DNA from: Chloroflexota bacterium
GTDB taxonomy: Bacteria; Chloroflexota; Limnocylindria; Limnocylindrales; CSP1-4
NCBI GenBank assembly: GCA_016191395.1
Contig: JACPOS010000031.1
Coordinates: 1-64,000 of the forward strand
Direction: 5' to 3'
DNA: 64,000 nucleotides
A program made the position numbers and the translations under genes. Of this stretch, positions 34,153 through 42,156 are shown piece by piece. The notes under the pieces were generated by a model that was not told the origin of the DNA, did not search any database, and worked only from the letters and a program-made list of their open reading frames with translations. Position 1 is the stretch's first letter; each line of letters starts with the position of its first letter.

Positions 34153-36558
34153 TCAGAGGAGTGATTCGGGGTCCACGTCGATCGACCACGGCGCGCCAGG
34201 CGGGTCGCCAAGGGTGCCGATCGGGTCCTCGCCCCGGATGACCACGTTGAACCGCCAGCGATCGCCGCGCTTGGCCACGAACGCCGGTGCCGGCCCACTG
34301 ATCTGGACGTTCGCACCCGTGGCAGCCACGCGCCCCCGCAGCCGCTCCACCATCTCCTTCCCGGCCTGCTCGGCGTCTGCCCGGTCCGGCAGCGCGACGG
34401 TCAGCTTGACCAGCCGCCCGAACGGCGGCGAGCCGAACCGGCGGCGCAGGTCCAGCTCCGCGTCGTAGAACGCGGCGGATCGCCCCTCGGCCACCGCGAC
34501 GATCGCCGGGTGCTCCGGCTGGTAGGTCTGGATGATCGCCCGGCCCGGCCGCTCACCCCTGCCGGCGCGACCAACCGCCTGCGCGAGCAGCTGGTACGTC
34601 CGCTCGGCCGCGCGCTCGTCGGGCAGGTTCAGGGCCACGTCGGCGGACACGACCCCGACGAGGGTGACCGCCGGGATGTCGAGGCCCTTCGTGACGAGGC
34701 TCGTGCCCACGAGCACGTCAAGGCGGCCGTCGCTGAAGGCGTCCACGACCCGCTCGGCGGCGCCCTTGCGCTCCACGACGTCGCGATCGAGACGACCCAC
34801 CTTGAGGCCCGGGAACCGCTCCCGGACCTCGCGCTCCAGCCGCTCCGTCCCGCCGCCGAGGTAGCGGATTCGCGCGGAGCCGCACTGCGGGCACCGGGTC
34901 GGCATGGGCCAGGCGCGGCCACAGTGATGGCAGCGAAGGGTCTGGCCCGCCTGGTGGTAGACGAGCGGCCGCGTGCAGTCGGGACACTTCGCGACATGGC
35001 CGCAGTCCCTGCAGAGGACGACCGATGCCGATCCCCGGCGATTGATCACCAGGATCGCCTGGTCGCCCTCCGCGAGATCGCCGAGCGCGGTCGCGAGGGA
35101 TCGAGAGAGCATGCCCAGCACTCCCGCGGCGAGCTCGGCTCGCAGGTCGACGACCTCCACCTCCGGCGCGGCGCCGCTCAGCCGCGTGGGCAGGCGCTGC
35201 CGCAGGATGGAGCCGTCGCGCGCGTGACCCTCCGTCTCTACCGACGGCGTCGCCGACCCGAGCACGACGGGCGCGCCGGCCATCGCGCCGAGCGCCACGG
35301 CAACGTCGCGTGCCTGCAGCCGCGGGGTGCGATCGCTCTTGTACGCGGCGTCGTGCTCCTCGTCCACGACGATCAGGCCCACGTCGGCGAGCGGCGCCAG
35401 GATCGCCAGCCGCGTCCCGACGACGACGTCCACGTCGCCGCGCCGGATCCGCCGCCACTCGTCGGCGCGCTCGCCATCGCCCAGGCCCGAGTGGACGACC
35501 GCGACGCGTGCATCCAGGTCCGCCCGAAGCCGATCCACGAGCGGGAGGGCCAGCGCGATCTCCGGCACGAGCACGAGCCCCGGGCGCCCACGCGCGAGGG
35601 TCCGCGCGAGCAGCTCCGTGTAGATGGCGGTCTTGCCGCCGCCCGTCACGCCGTCAAGCAGGATCGTGGCGGACCCACCGGCGACCGCCGCACGCTCGAC
35701 GACGGCGACCGCCTCTGCCTGCTCCGGGCTCAGGTCGGCGCCCTCCGGGCGTCCGCCGCGGCGCCCGACAGGGCGGGCCTCGAGCGGGCGACGGGGCGCC
35801 TCGCGGACGTCGATCTCGACCAATCCACGGCGGGCGAGGGTCGCCACGGTGGACGACCCGTGGCGCGCGGCAAGCTCCGGCGCGGGCAGGCCGTCCGAAG
35901 GGCCCGCGGCGAGGTCCTCCAGCAGCGCCAGCTGTCGCGGCCCGAGACGCGCCGGCTTCGACTCGGCGGGCGGCCCGCCTGACGATCGCACGAACCGGAC
36001 CCAGCGGGGGCCGGCGCCGGCCGCGAGGAGTGTCCAGTCGAGATCGACAAGGCCATCGGCCTCGAGGGCGCGCAGGCGCCGCAGGAGCGCGGGCCGGCCC
36101 TCGGCTGCCTCGAGGCCTCGGACGGGCCGCGGTCCCGCTGCGAGCGCCTCGAGGATCGCCTCGTCCTCGGGGGTACCTGCCGTCCCGCCGCTCTCGGGCC
36201 GGCGCTCCGCGACGAGCTCCAGCCGCTCCAGCATTCCCGGCGGGAGCATCGCCCGGAGCGTGAGGGCGGGCGGCGCGAGGTAGCGCGTGGCGATCCAGTC
36301 GGCCAGGCGCATGCCGAGGGGCGGCAGGAGCGGGCCGTCCGTACGAACGCGCCCGACGATCGGCTTCGTCTCCACGCCCTCGACCTCCGCCCCGGGGCCC
36401 AGCACGATCCCGAGCGCCTGCCGCCGGCCGAACTCGACCAGGACGGCCTCGCCCACCGCCAGGTCGGCGAGGCCGTCGGGCACCTCGTAGGAATACGGGC
36501 GGTTGCCCGCGGCGCCGGCCGCGTCGACCGCGACCGCGACGATCCGCCGGCCGGTCAC
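34153..36558 (-). CDS. priA: Primosomal replication-restart helicase PriA
   Basis: 801 residues. An N-terminal 3'-DNA-binding domain (YSYEVPDGLADLAVGEAVLVEFG) and winged helix precede the helicase: motif I LLDGVTGGGKTAIYTELL, DEEH (IVVDEEHDAAYKSD), GSATPSVE, and the zinc-binding insert with paired cysteines (CRDCGHVAKCPDC ... CHHCGRAWPMPTRCPQC). PriA reloads the replisome at stalled forks. It follows gmk by 4 nt; gmk-priA-def-fmt order is common. Mutual function with RecG at 19.5 kb is expected. Confidence 0.96.
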   Translation of the reverse strand: MTGRRIVAVAVDAAGAAGNRPYSYEVPDGLADLAVGEAVLVEFGRRQALGIVLGPGAEVEGVETKPIVGRVRTDGPLLPPLGMRLADWIATRYLAPPALTLRAMLPPGMLERLELVAERRPESGGTAGTPEDEAILEALAAGPRPVRGLEAAEGRPALLRRLRALEADGLVDLDWTLLAAGAGPRWVRFVRSSGGPPAESKPARLGPRQLALLEDLAAGPSDGLPAPELAARHGSSTVATLARRGLVEIDVREAPRRPLEARPVGRRGGRPEGADLSPEQAEAVAVVERAAVAGGSATILLDGVTGGGKTAIYTELLARTLARGRPGLVLVPEIALALPLVDRLRADLDARVAVVHSGLGDGERADEWRRIRRGDVDVVVGTRLAILAPLADVGLIVVDEEHDAAYKSDRTPRLQARDVAVALGAMAGAPVVLGSATPSVETEGHARDGSILRQRLPTRLSGAAPEVEVVDLRAELAAGVLGMLSRSLATALGDLAEGDQAILVINRRGSASVVLCRDCGHVAKCPDCTRPLVYHQAGQTLRCHHCGRAWPMPTRCPQCGSARIRYLGGGTERLEREVRERFPGLKVGRLDRDVVERKGAAERVVDAFSDGRLDVLVGTSLVTKGLDIPAVTLVGVVSADVALNLPDERAAERTYQLLAQAVGRAGRGERPGRAIIQTYQPEHPAIVAVAEGRSAAFYDAELDLRRRFGSPPFGRLVKLTVALPDRADAEQAGKEMVERLRGRVAATGANVQISGPAPAFVAKRGDRWRFNVVIRGEDPIGTLGDPPGAPWSIDVDPESLL

Positions 36559-36562
36559 GACG

Positions 36563-37201
36563 TCAGACCCGCGTGCGGCGGTCCGGGTGGGCAGCCTTCT
36601 CGGCGCGGATGATCTCGTCGATGCGGGCCGCGGTCCGCGCCACCTGGCCGGTGTCGTTCAAGACGACGTGGTCGTAGTCGTCCGCGCGGGCGAGCTCCAG
36701 GGCGGCGTTGCGCTGGCGGATGTCGAGCTCGTCGGCCGTCTCGGTGGCGCGCTTCTGGAGCCGCTGGAACAGGTCCTCGAGGGACGGCGGGACGAGGAAG
36801 ACGAGCAGCGCCTCGGGCACCTTCTGCTTCACCGCGGCGGCGCCCTGGACGTCGATCTTGAGGATCGCGTCGCGGCCCGCCGCGAGCGCCTCGCGGACCT
36901 GGTCGCGCGGCGTGTCGTACCAGTTGCCGTGGACGAAGTTCGCCTCCAGGAAGCCGCCGGCGGAGTTCCGACGCTCGAACTCCGCCTGGTCCAGGAAGTG
37001 GTAGTGGACGCCGTCCACCTCGTACGTCCGTCGCGGTCGCGTCGTGCAGGTCACCACGAAGTACCGCTGGGGCTCGGTGGGGACCAGGCACAGGGACGAG
37101 ATCACGGTGTCCTTGCCCACGCCGGACGGCCCGGACACGATCACCACCATGGCCCCCGGCGCGCCGTCGATCACGCCCTCGATGGTGTCATCCGGGCTCA
37201 T
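36563..37201 (-). CDS. gmk: Guanylate kinase
   Basis: 212 residues. P-loop SGPSGVGKDTVISSL, the GMP-binding TTRPRRTYEVDGVHYHF and DVQGAAAVKQ identify GMP kinase, which makes GDP from GMP. The start overlaps rluD by 4 nt. Confidence 0.96.
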   Translation of the reverse strand: MSPDDTIEGVIDGAPGAMVVIVSGPSGVGKDTVISSLCLVPTEPQRYFVVTCTTRPRRTYEVDGVHYHFLDQAEFERRNSAGGFLEANFVHGNWYDTPRDQVREALAAGRDAILKIDVQGAAAVKQKVPEALLVFLVPPSLEDLFQRLQKRATETADELDIRQRNAALELARADDYDHVVLNDTGQVARTAARIDEIIRAEKAAHPDRRTRV

Positions 37202-38160
37202 GCGAGTGCCGCCCGGGTGCGCAGGTCAGCCAGCACCGCCTCGAGCTCGGCGGGGAGCGGCGCCTCCGCCCGGATGAGGCGGCCCGTCGAGGGCGAGGTG
37301 AACTCCAGCCGCCACGCATGCAGGAACAGGCGCCGGAGGCCATCGGGCCCGCGACGCGAGGAGCCGGTTCCGTACAGCACGTCGCCCGCGATCGGATGGC
37401 CGATCGCCTCCAGGTGCACGCGGATCTGGTGGGTGCGGCCGGTGACGAGGTCCAGCTCCAGGAGCGTCCAGCCCGCGAACCGCTCGCGTACGCGGTAGCC
37501 CGTGGTCGAATCCCGTCCGCCGGGCGTGACCGCCATGCGGGTGCGGCGACTCGGGTCGCGCCCGATCGGCGCCTCGATGCGGCCGGCGGCGGCGGCAACC
37601 ACGCCCGATGCCAACGCGAGGTACGTCTTCTTGACCCGCCGGGCCTTCAGCTGCGCCTGCAACGATGCCTGTGCAGCGTCGTTGCGCGCGACCATGAGCA
37701 GGCCGCTCGTGTCGCGGTCCAGCCGATGAACGATGCCCGGGCGCTGGACACCGACGATGCCGCCCGGCGCGATCCCGGAGAGGCCCTCGCCCCGTCCGAG
37801 CAGCGCATTGACCAGCGTCCCGTCCGCGTGGCCTGCGGCGGGGTGGACGACGAGGCCCGCCGGCTTGTTGACGATCAGGAGATCGTCGTCCTCGTACACC
37901 ACCTCGACCGGGATCTCTGGCTGCGCCCGTGGCTCCGCCGGCGCGGGCGGCGGCACGACGAGCTCCAGGACGGCGCCGGGCTCCACGAGGGTGTTCGCCT
38001 TGAGCGCGTGCCCCTCGAGGGTCAGATGACCGTCCGAGATGAGCTTCTGCACGTGGCTCCGGGACATGCCGCTGAGGTCCGCGGCCCAGCGGTCGGCGCG
38101 GCTGCGGCGCGCTTCGGCCGGCACGAGCATCCGGCGCACGTCCGCTGCGACGTCAGGCAT
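37198..38160 (-). CDS. rluD: Large-subunit pseudouridine synthase, RluD type
   Basis: 320 residues from the ATG at 38160 (MPDVAADVRRM). An S4 domain (SRADRWAADLSGMSRSHVQKLISDGHLTL) precedes the catalytic domain with HRLDRDTSGLLMVA (catalytic Asp), then GRTHQIRVHLEAIGHPI. RluD family enzymes isomerise uridines in helix 69 of 23S rRNA. The start overlaps the lspA stop by 8 nt; lspA-rluD adjacency is very common. Confidence 0.93.
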   Translation of the reverse strand: MPDVAADVRRMLVPAEARRSRADRWAADLSGMSRSHVQKLISDGHLTLEGHALKANTLVEPGAVLELVVPPPAPAEPRAQPEIPVEVVYEDDDLLIVNKPAGLVVHPAAGHADGTLVNALLGRGEGLSGIAPGGIVGVQRPGIVHRLDRDTSGLLMVARNDAAQASLQAQLKARRVKKTYLALASGVVAAAAGRIEAPIGRDPSRRTRMAVTPGGRDSTTGYRVRERFAGWTLLELDLVTGRTHQIRVHLEAIGHPIAGDVLYGTGSSRRGPDGLRRLFLHAWRLEFTSPSTGRLIRAEAPLPAELEAVLADLRTRAALA

Positions 38161-38746
38161 CGACCCCGGCCCGGCGTGCGACCGACGGCCACAGGCTGGC
38201 GGCGAGGAGCAGCAGGATGGCGAAGGTGATCGCGGAGTCCGCGATGTTGAACGTGTACCAGCGCAGGCTCCCGATCCCGGCATCCACGAAGTCCACGACG
38301 TAGTTGATCCGGAGCCGGTCGATGAGGTTGCCGATGGCACCGCCGAGCAGGAGCCCGAGCGTGATCGACACGTACCGGTTCGGCTCCGCCCTCGCGTGGT
38401 ACAGCACGATCAGCCCGACGACGACCAGCGAGACCAGCCCGAACGGGACCGCCTGGCCGCGCAGCAGGCCGAACAGCCCGCCGTTGTTCTGCGAGTGGAC
38501 GAGGCGGATCCAGTCGCCCAGCACGGCGACCGATTGGCCCGGCGCGAGGAACGAGACCAGCCATGCCTTGGTCAGCTGATCGGCGGTGATGATCAACGAC
38601 GCGAGACCGAGGAACGTGACCCAGTGCGGGCGCCCGGCGGGCACCGCGACATCGGCCGGGACGCTGGCCGGGCTCGGGTCGGCCGCGGGGTCGCCGGAGG
38701 CGATCGGCTGGCCTTCGGCCATCGGGTCGCTGCGAATCTGGCTCAC
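38153..38746 (-). CDS. lspA: Lipoprotein signal peptidase
   Basis: 197 residues with four hydrophobic helices. The two catalytic aspartates lie in GNLIDRLRINYVVDFVDAG and FNIADSAITFAI. LspA cleaves diacylglyceryl-modified prolipoproteins such as those predicted at 8.2 and 25.6 kb. The N-terminal 30 residues are an Ala/Pro-rich extension before the first helix. It overlaps ileS by 4 nt, the classic ileS-lspA pair. Confidence 0.95.
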   Translation of the reverse strand: MSQIRSDPMAEGQPIASGDPAADPSPASVPADVAVPAGRPHWVTFLGLASLIITADQLTKAWLVSFLAPGQSVAVLGDWIRLVHSQNNGGLFGLLRGQAVPFGLVSLVVVGLIVLYHARAEPNRYVSITLGLLLGGAIGNLIDRLRINYVVDFVDAGIGSLRWYTFNIADSAITFAILLLLAASLWPSVARRAGVDA

Positions 38747-41700
38747 GCTGCCGTCGGCCCGGAGATGCCGCGCAGCCCGATCGTCACGGTGCCGTTCGTC
38801 AGCTCCACGGACCCGGTCGTCGCATCACTGCCCGTCGCGGGCCGGCCGCGGGTCACGCGATCGGCGAGCGTCTCGCGCGCCACGGAGACGAGATGCGGTT
38901 CGACCTCGGCCGGCAGGCCGTCGATCCACAGCTCGATCCGCGCGTCGAGATCCAGCTCCGCGTCCTTGCGCAGGTCCTGGATGGCCCGCTGGAGCTCCCG
39001 CGCGTCGCCCTCCGCGCGGAGCTCGGGCGTGAGCTCCGTATCGATGACGACGACGAGGCCCTCGTCGTGGGCCACGGCGGTACCGGGGCGCGGCGTGGCC
39101 TGGATCTCCACATCGTCGGCCGCGAGCGTCACGCCGCCGAGCGTCACGGAGCCGTCCGGGTGCACCTCGAAGGCGCCCTCCCGTGCCGCGGCCATCACGG
39201 CCGGGATCGCGGCCCCGAGGCGCTTGCCGATCTTCGGCAGCAGCGGCTTGATCCGCCGGTCGACGAGAGCCGATTCGTCGTCGATCCGCTCGATGTGCCG
39301 GACGTTGACCTCCTCGGCGATCAGCTCCAGGAGCCCCTCGACCTGGCCGACGTCCGCCCCGGGGATCGCGAGCCACATGCGCGCCAGCGGCTGCCGAACC
39401 CGGAGGCCGGAGGTGCCGCGCAGCGTCCGGGTGAGGTCCACGACGCGGCGCGCGGTCGCCATCGCGGTTTCCAGCGCGGGATCGACGAAGCCCGCGAGCT
39501 CCTGGGTGGGCCAGCGCGTGAGGTGCACGGAATCCGGCGCCGAGTCGTCGAAGGCGGCGACGAGGTTCCCGTACATGGAGTCGGACAGGAACGGCAGGAT
39601 CGGCGCCACGATGCGCGCCAGCGCGGCAAGGGTCGCGTGGAGCGTCGAGAAGGCTGCGGCGCGATCCGCTGCGTCGTCGTTGCGCGAGAACCGGCGACGC
39701 GAGAGGCGCAGGTACCAGGTGGACAGGTCCTCGATGAACGCATCGATCAGGCGCGCGGCGGCGGCCGGATCCACGTCCTGGAGGCGATCCTCGACGGCCG
39801 CGGCGAGCCCCGCGACGCGAGACAGGATCCAGCGATCCATGGGGGTCGAGGCCGCCGTCGCGCCGGCCGGTGTCCAGCCGGCGAGCCGCGCGTACGTCAC
39901 GAAGAACGAGTACGTGTTCCACAGCACGAGCAGGCGTCGCCGGGCGCCGTCGGCCGTGTGCCAGCCGAAGAGGATGTTGTCCTCCGGCTTCGCGGCCGTG
40001 TACAGCCAGCGCATGACGTCGACGCCCATGCGCTCGGCCGCCTCGTCGAACTCGATCGAGTTGCCCCAGCTCTTGTGCATGGCGCGCCCGTCCTCGCCGA
40101 TGAGCGTGCCGTAGCCGAAGATCGTCCTGAACGGTGCCGTCTTCCGGAGGACCGTGGACATCGCGAGCATCGCGTAGAACCAGTTGCGGAACTGCCCGGG
40201 GAAGCTCTCGGTGATGAAGTCGGCCGGGAACCACTTCTCCCAGAACTCCTTGTCCTCCCGGAAGTGGATCGTGGAGAACGGCACGATGCCCGCATCCAGC
40301 CACGGGTTGCCGACGTCCGGGATCCGCTTGACCGGCTCTCCGCAGCCGGAGCACCGGATCGTGACCTCGTCGATGTACGGGCGATGGGGCGTGTGCCCCT
40401 TGAACCGATCCCAGCCCTCGAGCGCCCGCTCCTCCAGGCCGTCGATCCCGCCGATCACGTCATACGTGCCGCAGTTCTGGCAGTCGTAGATCGGCAGCGC
40501 CAGGCCCCAGTAGCGCTTCTTGCTGATCATCCAGTCGTGCATGTTCATGAGCCAGTCCAGCTCACGCTCATACCCGAAGCCGGGGATCCACCGGATCTCG
40601 TCGACGATGTCCATGATCTGGTAGCGGAGGCTCGCCGCCTTCTGCGCGGGCGTGAGGGTGTCGCGCGGCTGGTCGTAGACCTGGCCCATGGAGATGAACC
40701 ACTCGTCCACGAGCCGGAAGAGCAGCGGCGTCCCGCACCGCCAGCAGTGCGGGTAGCGGTGCGTGTACGGCTCCAGGTGGTAGAAGTACCCGCGCCGCTC
40801 CAGGTCCTCCACGATCGCCTCGGCCTGCCCGGACGCCTCACGCCCCGAGAGCCAGCCGAAGCCCGCGTAGTAGCGGCCGCTCTCGTCGATCGGCCCGATG
40901 ACCGGGAGCCCAAGGCTCTTGCCCAGCTGGAAGTCCTCCGCGCCGGCGCCCGGCGCGATGTGCACGATGCCCGTGCCCTCGTCCTCGCCCACCTCGGTCC
41001 ACGGGACCACGCGGTGCACGTACGGCGAGCCCGGGTCGTCGCGCGTGCCCTTGGCAAAGGCGTCCCGCACGGCCGGCATGTCGTCGAACGGTCCCGTGTA
41101 CCGCCAGTCGACGAGCTCGCTCCCCTTCTTCGACTCCACGACCTCGAACGTTCCCCGGGCCGACTGCTTGAGCGTGCCCTTGCCGATCCAGAAGCTGGCG
41201 TCGCCCTGGCGGATCCGGACGTACTCGATGTCCGGTCCGACCGCGGCGGCGACGTTCGCGGCGAGCGTCCACGGGGTCGTCGTCCAGACCAGGAGTGATT
41301 CGCCGGGCCGGTCCACGAGCGGGAAGCGAACGGTGAGCCCCGGGTCCTCGCGGTCCTGGTAGCCCTCCGTCATCTCGTGCTGGCTTATTCCGGTGCCGCA
41401 CCGCGGGCACCAGGGCATGGAGTCGTGGCCCTTGTAGATCCAGCCGCGCTTGTGGCACTCCCGGAGGAAGCCCCAGATCAGGTCGTTGTTCTCGTTGCTG
41501 AAGGTGAAGTAGCTGCCCCCGAGGTCCGGCATCCCGAGGCGCCCCACGAGCATCTCGACGGTGTCGGTGATGGGACCGTCCGGACCCTGCGTCGTCGTGA
41601 GCTGCTGGGGGTCCGCGGCGAGCAGGTCGCGCAGCCTGCGGAGCTCGTCCGGGTCGTTCCAGTCCATCCACATCCCGAGGCGGATGGACTGCTCGGTCTG

Positions 41701-42090
41701 CCGGGCGGCGTAGGTCAGGACCCGCTGCTTGCACAGCGACACGAACTCGGCGATGCCGTACGCCTCGATGTCGCGCTTGCTCTTGAAACCGAGATCCCGC
41801 TCAACGTTGACCTCCACCCACAGCCCCTGGCAGTCGAACCCGTTCTGCCAACGCTGGTCCTCGCCGAGCATCGCGTGGAAGCGCTGGAACAGGTCCTTGT
41901 ACGTGCGGCCCCATGCGTGGTGGACGCCCATCGGGTTGTTCGCGGTGATCGGGCCGTCGAGGAAGCTCCAGTGCGGCCCGCCCGCGTTCTGGGCGCGCAG
42001 CCGCGAGAAGGTCGCGCGGTCCCGCCACTGCTCGAGGATCTCGTGCTCCATGGCCACGAGGTCTGGGCGTGTAGGAACGGGTCGGAACAT
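38743..42090 (-). CDS. ileS: Isoleucyl-tRNA synthetase, type 2, with GXHH and HKSWG motifs
   Basis: 1115 residues, long as in eukaryotic-like IleRS2. The first class I signature is GVHH (NPMGVHHAWGRT) where HxGH is expected, and the second is AMHKSWGNS instead of KMSKS. The editing-domain segments (VWTTTPWTLAANVAAAVG ... DEGTGIVHIAPGAG) and a zinc-like pair CPRCG at 222-226 are present. A GXHH form of IleRS2 is known from other bacteria and linked there to very high mupirocin tolerance; I infer the same class here. The gene starts a leftward operon. No T-box fits in the 66-nt upstream gap. Confidence 0.95.
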   Translation of the reverse strand: MFRPVPTRPDLVAMEHEILEQWRDRATFSRLRAQNAGGPHWSFLDGPITANNPMGVHHAWGRTYKDLFQRFHAMLGEDQRWQNGFDCQGLWVEVNVERDLGFKSKRDIEAYGIAEFVSLCKQRVLTYAARQTEQSIRLGMWMDWNDPDELRRLRDLLAADPQQLTTTQGPDGPITDTVEMLVGRLGMPDLGGSYFTFSNENNDLIWGFLRECHKRGWIYKGHDSMPWCPRCGTGISQHEMTEGYQDREDPGLTVRFPLVDRPGESLLVWTTTPWTLAANVAAAVGPDIEYVRIRQGDASFWIGKGTLKQSARGTFEVVESKKGSELVDWRYTGPFDDMPAVRDAFAKGTRDDPGSPYVHRVVPWTEVGEDEGTGIVHIAPGAGAEDFQLGKSLGLPVIGPIDESGRYYAGFGWLSGREASGQAEAIVEDLERRGYFYHLEPYTHRYPHCWRCGTPLLFRLVDEWFISMGQVYDQPRDTLTPAQKAASLRYQIMDIVDEIRWIPGFGYERELDWLMNMHDWMISKKRYWGLALPIYDCQNCGTYDVIGGIDGLEERALEGWDRFKGHTPHRPYIDEVTIRCSGCGEPVKRIPDVGNPWLDAGIVPFSTIHFREDKEFWEKWFPADFITESFPGQFRNWFYAMLAMSTVLRKTAPFRTIFGYGTLIGEDGRAMHKSWGNSIEFDEAAERMGVDVMRWLYTAAKPEDNILFGWHTADGARRRLLVLWNTYSFFVTYARLAGWTPAGATAASTPMDRWILSRVAGLAAAVEDRLQDVDPAAAARLIDAFIEDLSTWYLRLSRRRFSRNDDAADRAAAFSTLHATLAALARIVAPILPFLSDSMYGNLVAAFDDSAPDSVHLTRWPTQELAGFVDPALETAMATARRVVDLTRTLRGTSGLRVRQPLARMWLAIPGADVGQVEGLLELIAEEVNVRHIERIDDESALVDRRIKPLLPKIGKRLGAAIPAVMAAAREGAFEVHPDGSVTLGGVTLAADDVEIQATPRPGTAVAHDEGLVVVIDTELTPELRAEGDARELQRAIQDLRKDAELDLDARIELWIDGLPAEVEPHLVSVARETLADRVTRGRPATGSDATTGSVELTNGTVTIGLRGISGPTAA

Positions 42091-42143
42091 CGGGCCTCAT
42101 CTGGGTACGGCGAGGCCTGGACAGCCACCGGCCGCGGTCCGGC

Positions 42144-42150
42144 TATCCTA
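42144..42150. promoter_or_regulatory. Shared -10 of the divergent ileS (-) and LCP (+) genes
   Basis: Plus strand TATCCT (42144-42149) is seven bases from the LCP ATG at 42157, predicting a leaderless message. Read on the minus strand, TAGGAT (42150-42145) would give ileS a leader of about 48 nt. The whole intergenic gap is only 66 nt. Confidence 0.45.
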
Positions 42151-42156
42151 CCCGCG

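Noticed and set aside
42091-42156. A T-box or other leader in front of ileS
   Set aside because: Only 66 nt separate ileS from the divergent LCP gene, far too short for a T-box, and no T-box sequence or terminator is visible.
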